A stretch of 64,000 nt of DNA from positions 1,488,001-1,552,000 of the forward strand of contig NZ_CP092915.1 of the NCBI RefSeq assembly GCF_022557175.1, written 5' to 3'. The notes beneath the pieces are model-generated. The model saw nothing but the letters and a program-made list of their open reading frames with translations. It did no database searches and was not told where the DNA came from. Below, piece by piece: positions 24,134 through 32,881 of the stretch (the first letter of the stretch is position 1; every line of letters starts with the position of its first letter). This DNA is from Mycolicibacterium sp. YH-1. GTDB taxonomy: Bacteria; Actinomycetota; Actinomycetes; Mycobacteriales; Mycobacteriaceae. Position numbers and translations under genes: made by a program.

Positions 24134-25159
24134 CGTATCGGACTCTGACGGGCCGGGCGATGCTTTGTCGGGCGACGCCGTGTCGAGGTCGATGAACGTG
24201 TCCAACGCCAGCGCCGCGAGTTCCTGGCCGATATCGATGACTTCGTTGGCGCGGTAGTACTCCAGGCTGCGGGCCGCGGTGCGCGGCACCTCGATGAGCA
24301 GATCTGGCGGGTAGGAGGCCAGCGTGTGCCGCATGAGCGCGGCCTGCGCGATGTCGATGGCTCGGTTCATCACCTCGAACCCGCCGAGCCTGGGGATGGG
24401 CATCGGGTCGGCGTCGGTGATTGGGTCGCCGTCCACAACCTCCGACGTGCTGAATCGGCTCATCACGGAGCGGGCGGCCGGAGTGTCGAGAAGTGTTCGC
24501 GCCGAGGCGGTGTCGAGCAGCGCTGTCGTGCTGCGCCACATCCGGCTCAGAATCTCCGCACTCGACCGTTGCCCCGGCTCGTCACGATGCAGGTCGTGGC
24601 CGGTTGGGTCATCCCCGTTGAGGCTGACGGCGATTGTCACATCGGCCCTGACCGCCGCGAGTGGCGCCATCGGCAGCGGATCGAGGATGCCGCCGTCGGC
24701 GAGGAGCCGCCCGTCGAGCACGTGCGGGCTGATGACGCCGGGGATGGCGATCGACGCCCGGATCGCGTCCACGACGGGACCGCGCTGCAACCACACAGAC
24801 CGTCCGGTGACCAGGTCGGTGCTGACCGACGTGTACGGGATCGGCAGGTCCTCGATTGCCACGTCGCCGAGGATCTCCCGGACGGCGTCCAGGATCTTCT
24901 CGGCGCGCAGCACGCCCGCCGCGGTGAGGGACGGATCAAGCAGTCGCAGAACTGCGCGCTGCGTCAGTGAACTCGCCCAGGTGGTGTAGTCGTCGAGCTT
25001 GTCGGCCGCCTGCAGTCCGCCGACCAGTGCGCCCATGGACGACCCGGAGATGCCGACGATGTCGTGCCCGCGATCGCGCAGCTCGTTGATAACGCCGATG
25101 TGCGCGTAGCCGCGCGCGCCGCCACTACCGAGCGCCAGTGCCACCCGCATGGCAGTCAT
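24122..25159 (-). CDS. Patatin-like phospholipase (RssA/Rv1063c-like)
   Basis: A 345-residue patatin-fold hydrolase. Start at 25159, supported by GGTGGG upstream. Motifs: glycine-rich LGSGGARGYAHIGV, nucleophile S41 in GSSMG and catalytic aspartate in ADGGILDPLP. The fold ends near residue 200; a C-terminal extension of about 140 residues (helical, ending in an acidic Ser/Asp-rich tail) follows. The last 12 bases overlap the convergent patatin gene. The two enzymes share only the active-site motifs, so they are distant paralogues. Bacterial RssA-like proteins act on membrane lipids; the natural substrate here is unknown. Confidence 0.83.
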   Translation of the reverse strand: MTAMRVALALGSGGARGYAHIGVINELRDRGHDIVGISGSSMGALVGGLQAADKLDDYTTWASSLTQRAVLRLLDPSLTAAGVLRAEKILDAVREILGDVAIEDLPIPYTSVSTDLVTGRSVWLQRGPVVDAIRASIAIPGVISPHVLDGRLLADGGILDPLPMAPLAAVRADVTIAVSLNGDDPTGHDLHRDEPGQRSSAEILSRMWRSTTALLDTASARTLLDTPAARSVMSRFSTSEVVDGDPITDADPMPIPRLGGFEVMNRAIDIAQAALMRHTLASYPPDLLIEVPRTAARSLEYYRANEVIDIGQELAALALDTFIDLDTASPDKASPGPSESDTSES

Positions 25160-25232
25160 CGTCCCACCAAGCATCGCCAATCGCGCGCAGAAGCAGAGGT
25201 CGAGCGAAGGGGCCAGGTCGGCGGATTGCCTA

Positions 25233-25457
25233 CTAGCAGCCGATTCGGCTGAAGAAGGCGACGGCGACGAGGCCGATGATGAAGGCGACGGTCGGCTGTC
25301 CGCTCGAGAGGGACACCACGATGCCGCTGATCGCCGCGATGGCGATCAAGAGAAGCAGAAGGCCCATCAGTACCCGCGTGCCGCTGATCGATCCGTGCGC
25401 GGCGGGCGGGAGCCCGGAATGGGACTTGTCCACACCGTTGTCATGCGATCCGAACAT
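25233..25457 (-). CDS. Small membrane protein, function unknown
   Basis: A 74-residue protein with a polar N-terminus of about 28 residues and two closely spaced hydrophobic segments (about 30-48 and 53-70). The start ATG at 25457 follows AGAGG; a longer frame lacks a comparable site. There are no catalytic motifs. It stands alone between the patatin gene and lpqV. Confidence 0.6.
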   Translation of the reverse strand: MFGSHDNGVDKSHSGLPPAAHGSISGTRVLMGLLLLLIAIAAISGIVVSLSSGQPTVAFIIGLVAVAFFSRIGC

Positions 25458-25659
25458 CTGCAGTCCTCTCGAAGTGATGCGGGACACAGCATAACCGCTT
25501 TTGTGAGCCACGCCACTACAGCTAGACGGTCTAATTGTCTGTGTCGTCAACGCATCTCGGTCCCGGAGTCGCGTGTGGCGGCGTCGGCGGGGCGCGGTGG
25601 GATCCGGCTGGCAGTGGGCGCTACCCGGGGTTTCTCGCAGCCGTGATTAAAAGGCGGGG

Positions 25660-26121
25660 CTAGCCGCAGAGATCGTCGGCTGCGGCCTCGGCCGCGACGA
25701 TGACCGCTGCCTGCCGTTCCGGTGCCAGTTGCGACCACGGCGTGTCGAATGTGCCTGGTCCCGCGGCGTCCGTGGACTGCAGATCGGCCAGATAGGGCTC
25801 GAACTGAGCCTTGGCGTCGGTGCCCCGCCCGGCCATCCACGTCTTGGCCGCCAGGCAGGCCTTGAAGTACTCATCCTCGGTCGACACGGCCGGCGCGCCG
25901 ACCGCCGTGGTGACGCCACCCGGCGAGACGCCGGTCGCGCCGGGCGCCGCGGTATGGGCCTCAGTCGTCTGCGTGGTCTGTGTGGGTTGCCCCGTCTCGG
26001 AGGAGGCCGACGGCTGTGACGACTCGGTGCCGCCCTCCTCGGACCCCGATGAACAGCCGGACAGGGCCATGGCGCCGACGATCGCCGCTGCCGTCATCGC
26101 CAGGAGGGGGTTCGTGCGCAT
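25660..26121 (-). CDS. lpqV: Lipoprotein LpqV
   Basis: A 153-residue lipoprotein. The signal peptide ends in the lipobox ALSGC with the lipidated C23. A low-complexity Ser/Thr/Glu/Gly linker (about 24-80) tethers a C-terminal helical domain with cysteines in FKACLAA and DDLCG that may form a disulfide. Position between the patatin pair and the cupin/rhodanese pair matches M. tuberculosis lpqV (Rv1064c). The function of this family is not known. It is divergent from the downstream cupin gene, with 114 bases between starts. Confidence 0.82.
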   Translation of the reverse strand: MRTNPLLAMTAAAIVGAMALSGCSSGSEEGGTESSQPSASSETGQPTQTTQTTEAHTAAPGATGVSPGGVTTAVGAPAVSTEDEYFKACLAAKTWMAGRGTDAKAQFEPYLADLQSTDAAGPGTFDTPWSQLAPERQAAVIVAAEAAADDLCG

Positions 26122-26235
26122 GGTGCCAATCTATGCAACACTCGCGAACGTGCTGGAGCGGACCGTGTCGCAGGAGTGTTGTCGGGCTTGACGCCGACCC
26201 CCTGACCGTCCACTCACCCTGGAGTTCGCACCACC

Positions 26236-26811
26236 ATGTCCGTTGCATCTGTGTCTGTTGCACCCACGCCCTCACCGTTGGTCCTCGCGCCCACCCGGTT
26301 GCGTGTGCCCGACCTACTTCAAGCCACTGACCAAGCCGCCGACGACGTGCTGTCGGGGCGCTACCGCCATGTCCTGCCGCCCGGCGGGGTACCGACCGAC
26401 GAGCGCTGGTTCACGCGTCTGCGCGGCGACGACGAACTCGACGTCTGGCTGATCAGCTGGGTACCCGAACGCTCCACCGAACTGCACGACCACTGCGGCT
26501 CGCTGGGTGCGTTGACGGTGGTCTCGGGCGCGTTGGCGGAGACGCGCTGGGATGGCGAGGCGCTACGCACCCGTCGGCTGGAGGCCGGCGACCAGGCGGG
26601 GTTCCCGCTGGGGTGGGTGCACGACGTGGTGTGGGCGCCGGAGTCCATAAGCGTGAGCGGTCAGAGGAAGGCAGGCGCAGTGGGCGGTCCGACACTCAGC
26701 GTGCACGCCTACTCGCCGCCCCTGACCGCCATGTCGTACTACGAGGTGACCGGGCGGAACACCCTGCGCCGCAACCGGACCGAACTGACCGATAAGCCGG
26801 AGGGGGAGTAG
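26236..26811 (+). CDS. Cysteine-dioxygenase-like cupin protein
   Basis: A 191-residue cupin starting at ATG after GGAG. The iron ligands expected for cysteine dioxygenase or other thiol dioxygenases are present: H84 and H86 in HDHCGSLGALTVVSG and H129 in GWVHDVV. Such enzymes add O2 to a thiol to give a sulfinate. The stop overlaps the next start by one base (TAGTG), so this gene is co-translated with a rhodanese. The pairing suggests sulfur handling, for example cysteine or a persulfide. The exact thiol substrate is not shown. Order matches Rv1065. Confidence 0.78.
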   Translation: MSVASVSVAPTPSPLVLAPTRLRVPDLLQATDQAADDVLSGRYRHVLPPGGVPTDERWFTRLRGDDELDVWLISWVPERSTELHDHCGSLGALTVVSGALAETRWDGEALRTRRLEAGDQAGFPLGWVHDVVWAPESISVSGQRKAGAVGGPTLSVHAYSPPLTAMSYYEVTGRNTLRRNRTELTDKPEGE

Positions 26812-27194
26812 TGGCAAGCCGAATCGACGCTGTCCTGGATGCGGCGCGCGCCAGGCTCGAGCGGATCGAGGCACGCGACGTTCCCGACGCCCTTGCGCGC
26901 GGCGCCCTGCTGGTCGACATCCGTCCCGCCGCGCAGCGCGCCCGCGAGGGTGACGTCGCCGCCGCGCTGGTCATCGAGCGCAATGTGCTGGAGTGGCGAT
27001 GCGACCCCACCAGCGACGCCAAACTGCCCGAGGCCGTCGGCGACGACGTCGAATGGGTGGTGCTGTGCTCGGAGGGCTACACGTCGAGCCTGGCGGCGGC
27101 CGCGTTGCGGGATCTCGGCCTGCACCGCTCCACCGACGTGGTCGGCGGGTATCAGGCGTTGAAGTCCGCCGGTGTGCTGCCCCAGCTCAACTGA
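26811..27194 (+). CDS. Rhodanese-like sulfurtransferase
   Basis: A single-domain rhodanese of 127 residues starting at GTG, overlapping the preceding stop by one base. The persulfide-forming cysteine is C86 in the active-site loop CSEGYTSS, and the fold's first motif VDIRPAAQR is at 35-43. It would carry sulfane sulfur between a donor and an acceptor. Its tight coupling to a thiol dioxygenase-like gene suggests they act on the same sulfur pool. Corresponds in order to Rv1066. No PE_PGRS genes follow, unlike in M. tuberculosis. Confidence 0.8.
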   Translation: MASRIDAVLDAARARLERIEARDVPDALARGALLVDIRPAAQRAREGDVAAALVIERNVLEWRCDPTSDAKLPEAVGDDVEWVVLCSEGYTSSLAAAALRDLGLHRSTDVVGGYQALKSAGVLPQLN

Positions 27195-27204
27195 TCTGGT
27201 CGCG

Positions 27205-28935
27205 TCAGCTCGAGTACCCGCGGAGCAGCAGCGGTCGTAACCGCTCGGTCTTCTCCGGTGTCCACCCGGGCGGCTGCATTATGGCCGCCCATGCGTTCGC
27301 AACGTCCCGAATGTAGACGTGGCCGTGGCCGTCCGGAACGTCGATGGCGACGGCCATATCGGCCGACACCTGTAGGAACGTCACCACGGGAATCCACTCC
27401 ATCTCGGGTGACACGTCGTAGCCGCGCGGCTCCTTGAGCCAATCGGGCTTGGCGAACAGCAGATCCGGATTCCACCAGGCGATCGGATCTGACGCGTGCT
27501 GCATGTACACCACGCGCGGTGTGCCCCAGGGCTCGTCGAGCCGGTCGAGGTTCTTCGGCTCGGCCGCGAATCGGACGTTCTGGCCCTCGTCGAAGATCGG
27601 CAGCCACTCGGGGGATCCCGCGTCGCGGTTCTGTGTCAGGTGGGTCCAGATCGTGTTGTTGAACGTGGGCCCGGAGAACAGTGCGCCGTCGGTGCGGGCG
27701 AGCAGATTGTTCAGGGACAGGAACGGTGTCTCCCCGCCGAACGACCCCAGGCTCTCGCCGAACACCACGAGCTTCGGACGGTCGGCCTCGGGCATCACAC
27801 GGACCAACGCGTCGACCGCCTCGAACAACGCCTGGGCGGCCTGACGGGCGTTCTCCTTGTCGACGAGGAACGACAACCAGCTGGGCAGATAGGAGTACTG
27901 CATCGAGACGATCGCGGTGTTGCCGTTGTACATGAACTCCAACGACGATGCCTCGGCGGCGTTGATCCAGCCGGTGCCGGTCGTGGTGGCCACGGCCACG
28001 ACGTCGCGGTTCAGGCCACCGGTGCGCAGAAGCTCCTGGGCGGCAAGGGCTGCGGTGGCCTTGAGGTCCTCTGCGGAGTTCTTACCCGCGTACACGCGGA
28101 TCGGCTCGATGGCGGGGGCGTTGTTGAAATTCGTGAGTTCCTCGACCGTCGGGCCGCCGCCGACGAAGACGCGACCCTGGTGGCCCAGTGAGTCCCAGGT
28201 GACCAGCGACCCGGGACCACCCGATCGCAAATCGCTGGTGGGAGCGGGATTGTCGGCGTCGAGTTCGTCGTTGACCGAGGCGAAGGACTTGTTCAGCACG
28301 TCCATCGCGACGCGCACCACGACACCGTTCAGGAGCGCGATGCTGAGCGCCAGCAGCAGGCCGACGACCACAACCGCCGACACCCGCGGCGGCGCGAACC
28401 GGTCCAGTTGACGAACCAGGTACCGCACCAATCTGCCCACCAGCTGGCCGATTTCGACAAAGGCGAACAGGAAGACGAGCGCGAGCACGGCGGTCAGCGG
28501 ATGGTCCCAGAAGCCCAGCCGCGGCACACCCATGAAGTCGCGGACATCGTCCTGCCAGACGTGGAACCAGATGATCGCCAGGACCTGTCCGATCACGCCA
28601 ACGACGAGCAGCGCCAGCCATGCCCACGTCGGCGCGCGCGGGGAGGTCTCCTTGGAGCGCATGTAGCGCACGAGCCACACCCCGAACACACCGATGGCGT
28701 ATCCGATCGCGCCCGCGGCCCCGCTCACCGCGCCCTGGAACAGCGGACCGCGGGGCAGCAGCGACGGCGTCATCGAGAGCCAGATGAACACCAGCCCAAT
28801 GGCGGTGCCGAAGAACGTGTAGTGCCGAAGCCACCACGGCGGCTGGACCTGCGAGGACTCAGCCTCCGGCGCGGGTTCCGGTGCGGCCGAGGGCTCCTGC
28901 GGGTCCTTGGGTGCCAGGGTGTCGGTGTCGGTCAC
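27205..28935 (-). CDS. Membrane-anchored alpha/beta hydrolase (Rv1069c-like)
   Basis: A 576-residue protein beginning at GTG. An acidic Pro/Glu-rich N-terminus (about 1-35) is followed by five or so hydrophobic segments up to about residue 250 and a C-terminal alpha/beta-hydrolase domain facing the outside. The nucleophile elbow is FGESLGSFGG (GxSxG), with the histidine likely in DGHGHVY near residue 545. The family pairs a membrane domain with a catalytic domain and is found throughout mycobacteria; the substrate is not known. It lies next to echA8 and echA9 on the same strand, ten bases from echA8. Confidence 0.82.
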   Translation of the reverse strand: MTDTDTLAPKDPQEPSAAPEPAPEAESSQVQPPWWLRHYTFFGTAIGLVFIWLSMTPSLLPRGPLFQGAVSGAAGAIGYAIGVFGVWLVRYMRSKETSPRAPTWAWLALLVVGVIGQVLAIIWFHVWQDDVRDFMGVPRLGFWDHPLTAVLALVFLFAFVEIGQLVGRLVRYLVRQLDRFAPPRVSAVVVVGLLLALSIALLNGVVVRVAMDVLNKSFASVNDELDADNPAPTSDLRSGGPGSLVTWDSLGHQGRVFVGGGPTVEELTNFNNAPAIEPIRVYAGKNSAEDLKATAALAAQELLRTGGLNRDVVAVATTTGTGWINAAEASSLEFMYNGNTAIVSMQYSYLPSWLSFLVDKENARQAAQALFEAVDALVRVMPEADRPKLVVFGESLGSFGGETPFLSLNNLLARTDGALFSGPTFNNTIWTHLTQNRDAGSPEWLPIFDEGQNVRFAAEPKNLDRLDEPWGTPRVVYMQHASDPIAWWNPDLLFAKPDWLKEPRGYDVSPEMEWIPVVTFLQVSADMAVAIDVPDGHGHVYIRDVANAWAAIMQPPGWTPEKTERLRPLLLRGYSS

Positions 28936-28944
28936 CCGCGAATA

Positions 28945-29724
28945 TTAGCGGTGAGTGAAGTTCGGTGGGCGCTTCTCGACGAAGGCTGCCATGCCCTCGG
29001 TCTGGTCATCGGTGGCGAAAGCCGAGTGGAACAGCCGGCGCTCGTAGAGCAGTCCCTCGTCGAGGGTGGTCTCGAAGGCGCGATTGACGGCTTCCTTGGC
29101 CATCCGCGACGCGGACCGCGACATTCCGGCGATGGTGGCGGCGACGGCCTTGGCCTCCTCGAGCAGGCTGTCCGCGGGCACGACGCGCGCGACGAGGCCG
29201 GCGCGTTCGGCCTCCTCGGCGTCCATGTTGCGTCCGGTGAGGATCAGATCCATCGCCTTGGCCTTGCCGATGGCGCGCGTCAGACGCTGGCTTCCGCCCA
29301 TGCCCGGCAGCACGCCGAGCTTGATCTCCGGTTGGCCGAACTTCGCTGTGTCGGCGGCGATCAGGATGTCGCACATCATCGCCAACTCGCAGCCACCGCC
29401 CAGCGCGTAGCCGGCGACCGCGGCGATGGTCGGCGTGCGGGTGGCGGCGAACTTCGACCAGGCGGCGAAGAAGTCGGTGTCGAAGACGTCGGCGAACGAC
29501 AGCTCGGCCATCTCCTTGATGTCGGCGCCCGCAGCGAAGGCTCGCTCGTTGCCGGTGAGCAGGATCGCGCCTACGCCGGGGTCGGCGTCCAGTTCGGCTG
29601 TGGCCGCGGTGATATCGGCCATCACCTGGCTGTTGAGGGCGTTGAGCGCCTTCGGGCGGTTCAGTGTGATGATGGCGACGCGGTCCTCGCGTGTGACCAG
29701 GATGGTCTCGTAGCTCGTGCTCAT
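28945..29724 (-). CDS. echA8: Enoyl-CoA hydratase EchA8
   Basis: A 259-residue crotonase. Start ATG at 29724 after GGACAGGAG. Both catalytic glutamates are present: E113 in GGGCELAM and E133 in [11 protein letters not shown], with the oxyanion-hole AAGADIKEM near residues 64-72. It hydrates trans-2-enoyl-CoA in beta-oxidation. It begins two bases after the echA9 stop codon, so the two genes are one transcription unit. Position and length agree with M. tuberculosis echA8 (Rv1070c). Confidence 0.92.
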   Translation of the reverse strand: MSTSYETILVTREDRVAIITLNRPKALNALNSQVMADITAATAELDADPGVGAILLTGNERAFAAGADIKEMAELSFADVFDTDFFAAWSKFAATRTPTIAAVAGYALGGGCELAMMCDILIAADTAKFGQPEIKLGVLPGMGGSQRLTRAIGKAKAMDLILTGRNMDAEEAERAGLVARVVPADSLLEEAKAVAATIAGMSRSASRMAKEAVNRAFETTLDEGLLYERRLFHSAFATDDQTEGMAAFVEKRPPNFTHR

Positions 29725-29726
29725 GG

Positions 29727-30773
29727 TTACTCCTGTCCGGGGAAGGTGAGGTCGGGGTCGGCAGGTGCGAAATAGGCCGCGACGTCGGCCTCGGTGCACT
29801 GTGTCAGGTCAGCCGGCGACCACTTCGGATTGCGGTCCTTGTCGACGAGTTGGGCGCGGATGCCCTCGACCAGATCGTGGGACCTCAACGCCGCCGATGA
29901 CGTCCGGAACTCCTCGCGCAGAACGTCTTCCAGGGTGTCGAGTTTGGCCGCGCGACGGACCGCCTCCAGCGTGACGGCCAGCGCGATCGGCGATCTGGTG
30001 GCGATCAGCTTGGCCGCGTCGTTGGTGGGTTCGGCGTCGTGACCGCGCAGCTCGGCGATGATGTCGGCGACCGTCTCCGCGGCGTAGCAGTGGTCGATCC
30101 AGTGTTGTTGTGCGAGCAGCGTGCTGGCAGGCGGCTCGATGGCGTGCGCCGACACCGCGGCGTCGGCGCCGTCGGCGATCACGGCGGCCTTGAAGGCGTC
30201 GAGGGCGTCGTGCGGTACGTAGTGATCGGCGAAGCCCATCGCGATGGCGTCCGCCCCCGAGAACGGTGCGCCGGTCAGCGCGGCGTGCACACCGAGCAGC
30301 CCGGGTGTGCGGGCCAAAAGGTAGGTTCCGCCGACGTCGGGGATGAACCCGATGCCCACCTCGGGCATGCCCATCTTGGTCGTGTCGGTGACGACCCGCA
30401 CGCTCCCGTGCGCACTGACCCCGACGCCACCGCCCATCACGATGCCGTCCATCACCGCGACATAGGGCTTGGGGTAGTTGGCGATGCGGGCGTTGAGGAT
30501 GTACTCGTCACGCCAGAAGGCGAGCGATTCGGTGCCACCGGATTTGGCGTCGTGGTAGATCGCGACGACGTCGCCGCCCGCGCACAGGCCGCGTTCGCCG
30601 GCCCCTGTCAGCAGGAGCGTGTGGACGTCGTCGTCGGTGGCCCATGCCTCCACGGCGTTCGCCATAGCGGTGACCATGGCGTAGTTGAGCGAGTTGATCG
30701 CCTTTGGCCTGTTCAGGGTCATGAGGCCGACGCCATTCTGCGTACTTACTAGGACGTCCTCGTTTTCTGTCAC
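29727..30773 (-). CDS. echA9: EchA9, 3-hydroxyisobutyryl-CoA-hydrolase-like crotonase
   Basis: A 348-residue crotonase-fold protein. I place the start at the GTG of 30773 ([14 protein letters not shown]), because the region upstream is not crotonase-like. The longer C-terminus and motifs [24 protein letters not shown] and [13 protein letters not shown] are typical of the 3-hydroxyisobutyryl-CoA hydrolase branch, which hydrolyses an acyl-CoA in valine breakdown. It is the first gene of the unit with echA8 and is divergent from the Bax-inhibitor gene. M. tuberculosis calls the ortholog echA9 (Rv1071c). Confidence 0.88.
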   Translation of the reverse strand: MTENEDVLVSTQNGVGLMTLNRPKAINSLNYAMVTAMANAVEAWATDDDVHTLLLTGAGERGLCAGGDVVAIYHDAKSGGTESLAFWRDEYILNARIANYPKPYVAVMDGIVMGGGVGVSAHGSVRVVTDTTKMGMPEVGIGFIPDVGGTYLLARTPGLLGVHAALTGAPFSGADAIAMGFADHYVPHDALDAFKAAVIADGADAAVSAHAIEPPASTLLAQQHWIDHCYAAETVADIIAELRGHDAEPTNDAAKLIATRSPIALAVTLEAVRRAAKLDTLEDVLREEFRTSSAALRSHDLVEGIRAQLVDKDRNPKWSPADLTQCTEADVAAYFAPADPDLTFPGQE

Positions 30774-30945
30774 GTCAGCAATGTAGAACGTCGGGCTCGG
30801 CGACGATGCGACGGGTAGCGTCACGCTGAGGAAGTTCACAGAAACCACGAAACGAAAGTCGACGGCGGGGAACCTTGTCTGCCACGCTGATCGTTGGTGG
30901 AGTATTCGTCATCAGACGAAACACAGCACAGGAGAGGATCCGACG

Positions 30946-31797
30946 GTGCGCGAAAGCAGCAACCCGGTATTCCGTTCACTGCCCAAGGGGCAGCAAGGCG
31001 GATACGCGCAGTTCGGTACCGGAGCCGCTGGCTACGGTGCCCAGGCGGTGCACGCCGACCCCTATACGGCGCAGTACCCCGATCAGCAGCAGAAGGGCGT
31101 CGCCCGGCCGCTGACCATCGATGACGTCGTCACCAAGACCGGGGTCACCCTGGCGGTTCTGACAGCCGTCGCGGTCGTCTCCTACTTCCTGGTGTCCTCC
31201 AACATGTCGCTGATGATGCCGTTCGTGCTCGTCGGTGGCCTCGGTGGCTTCGCGCTGGTCATGATCGCGACGTTCGGTCGCAAGCAGGACAACCCCGCCA
31301 TCGTGCTGACCTACGCGGCGCTGGAGGGTCTCTTCCTGGGTGCGGCGTCGTTCATGTTCGCGAACCTCGTCTCCACCGGTGGCCCCGGAATGATTGCGCA
31401 GGCGATCTTCGGCACCATCGGCGTATTCGTCGGCATGCTCTTCGTCTACAAGACGGGCGCCATTCGAGTTACGCCCAAGTTCACCCGAATGCTGGTGGCA
31501 GCGTTGTTCGGTGTGATGGCCATCATGCTGCTCAACCTGGTGCTCGCGCTGTTCGGCGTGGGCGGCGGCGAGGGCTTCGGGCTTCGCAGCGGTGGCCCGC
31601 TCGCGATCATCTTCTCGCTCGTCTGCATCGGTCTCGCGGCGTTCATGTTCCTGATCGACTTCGACTCGGCCGATCAGATGATCCGCGCCGGTGCGCCGGA
31701 GAAGGCCGCGTGGGGAATCGCCCTTGGCCTGACCGTCACCCTGGTCTGGCTGTACCTCGAAATCCTGCGGTTGCTGTCGTATTTCAACAACGACTAG
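30946..31797 (+). CDS. Bax inhibitor-1 / YccA family membrane protein
   Basis: A 283-residue protein starting at GTG after ACAGGAGAGG. The first 55 residues are polar and rich in Gly/Gln/Tyr. Seven hydrophobic segments follow, ending in the family-typical acidic pair IDFDSADQMI and the C-terminal WLYLEILRLLSYF. Family members (YccA, TMBIM) sit in the inner membrane and have been linked to calcium leak and to control of FtsH. Corresponds to Rv1072 in order. A clear intrinsic terminator follows. Confidence 0.85.
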   Translation: MRESSNPVFRSLPKGQQGGYAQFGTGAAGYGAQAVHADPYTAQYPDQQQKGVARPLTIDDVVTKTGVTLAVLTAVAVVSYFLVSSNMSLMMPFVLVGGLGGFALVMIATFGRKQDNPAIVLTYAALEGLFLGAASFMFANLVSTGGPGMIAQAIFGTIGVFVGMLFVYKTGAIRVTPKFTRMLVAALFGVMAIMLLNLVLALFGVGGGEGFGLRSGGPLAIIFSLVCIGLAAFMFLIDFDSADQMIRAGAPEKAAWGIALGLTVTLVWLYLEILRLLSYFNND

Positions 31798-31810
31798 TAA
31801 CCAACCCCTG

Positions 31811-31845
31811 GAAAGGCGTCCGCGATAGCGGGCGCCTTTCTTTTT
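31811..31845 (+). terminator. Rho-independent terminator
   Basis: GAAAGGCGTCCGC pairs with GCGGGCGCCTTTC (13 bp, one G-T pair) around a GATA loop and is followed directly by TTTTT. The clearest classical terminator in the window. Confidence 0.85.
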
Positions 31846-31861
31846 GTCCATTTGCGTCCGC

Positions 31862-31917
31862 CGAAACTGCTAACAGATCGCGATTCATCCCCAGATCGCG
31901 ATCTGGTAGCAGTTTCG
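31862..31917. repeat. Left palindrome flanking the DUF559 gene
   Basis: The 23-base arm 31862-31884 (starting CGAAACTGCTA) is complementary to 31895-31917 with one mismatch. The right arm includes the perfect 12-bp palindrome AGATCGCGATCT (31893-31904). It shares CGAAACTGC-N4-AGATCGCGA with the palindrome at 32800-32847. Confidence 0.75.
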
Positions 31918-31957
31918 AGCGGGTTGAGCCGGCCCTTGAGCCGCCATCGTGGAGGTC

Positions 31958-32809
31958 ATGCGTATCCACGATGGTCCTTTTATCGGCAGTGCAGCTGTCG
32001 CATCGGGTTTGGTGGCCAAACACGAACTCCGAAGCGATTTCGCATCGATCTTTCCCGATGTCTACCTCCACCGCGACGTGGAGCCCGTACTCACCCACCG
32101 CGCCCGCGCAGCCTGGCTGTGGTCGCACCGGGAAGGTGTCGTCGCCGGACTGACGGCTTCTGCGTTGCATGGGGCGAAGTGGGTGGACGATTCGCTGCCG
32201 ATCGAATTGGTCTGGCCGAACGCCAGACCTCCGAAGGGCATGCACACGTACGACTATCGGCTACTGGGCGATGAATTCATCGAGTCCGATGGCATGCGGA
32301 TCACCACACCGGAACGTACGGCCTTCGACATCGGCCGCCGTCGCGGTCGCGTCGACGCCGTCGCCAGACTCGATGCACTGGGCAACGCGATGCCGCTTCG
32401 CGTTGCCGACGTGGACGAGTTGGCGATTCGACATCGCGGTTCCAGGGGCCTGCGCCGGTTGGAGGCGGCGCTCGATCTGCACGATCCGGGTGCCGAGTCA
32501 CTCAAGGAGACGTGGCTTCGACTTCTGTTGATCGACGCGGGTTTTCCGAGACCGCGTACCCAAATTCCAGTGCCAGGGCGAAGTGGAGAGACGCGCTATC
32601 GCCTCGACATGGGCTGGGAGGACTTGATGGTGGCGGTCGAGTACGACGGTGAGCATCACCGCGTCGACAGGCCGAGCTACAAGAGCGACATCATCCGAAT
32701 GGAGTATCTGCATGCTGTCGGATGGCTGGTTGTACGTGTTGTGGCGGAGCAACGCCGGCAGGAGATAGCGAGCCGGGTGCGCGACGCGCGAGAATCGAGA
32801 CTGCGGTGA
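31958..32809 (+). CDS. DUF559 / PD-(D/E)XK nuclease-like protein (Rv1073-like)
   Basis: A 283-residue protein; ATG at 31958 gives the same length I recall for Rv1073. A GTG three codons earlier is possible. The first 150 residues resemble the AbiEi-like helical/winged domain that precedes this nuclease in mycobacteria (GLTASALHGAKW, TPERTAFDIGRR). The C-terminal part (about 175-275) has the Vsr/DUF559 pattern: ESLKETWLRLLLIDAGFPRP, then RLDMGWEDLMVAVEYDGEHH with the acidic residues of a PD-(D/E)XK site, and WLVVRV. DNA cleavage is plausible but unproven. Related long palindromes bracket the gene, and its stop codon lies inside the right one. Confidence 0.72.
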   Translation: MRIHDGPFIGSAAVASGLVAKHELRSDFASIFPDVYLHRDVEPVLTHRARAAWLWSHREGVVAGLTASALHGAKWVDDSLPIELVWPNARPPKGMHTYDYRLLGDEFIESDGMRITTPERTAFDIGRRRGRVDAVARLDALGNAMPLRVADVDELAIRHRGSRGLRRLEAALDLHDPGAESLKETWLRLLLIDAGFPRPRTQIPVPGRSGETRYRLDMGWEDLMVAVEYDGEHHRVDRPSYKSDIIRMEYLHAVGWLVVRVVAEQRRQEIASRVRDARESRLR

Positions 32810-32847
32810 GATCGCGAAATGTCGAGAATTCGCGATCTCACCGCAGT
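32800..32847. repeat. Right palindrome flanking the DUF559 gene
   Basis: A perfect 19-bp inverted repeat: ACTGCGGTGAGATCGCGAA at 32800-32818 and its complement at 32829-32847, loop of ten bases. The DUF559 stop codon TGA (32807-32809) is part of the left arm, so the repeat forms the gene's last codons. Confidence 0.8.
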
Positions 32848-32849
32848 TT

Positions 32850-32881
32850 CGCGCGAGGGAGGTGTCGCGCGAGGGAGGTGT
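32850..32881. repeat. 16-bp tandem duplication
   Basis: CGCGCGAGGGAGGTGT occurs twice head to tail (32850-32865, 32866-32881). The last base of the second copy is part of the fadA3 stop codon. It directly abuts the right palindrome. Confidence 0.8.
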
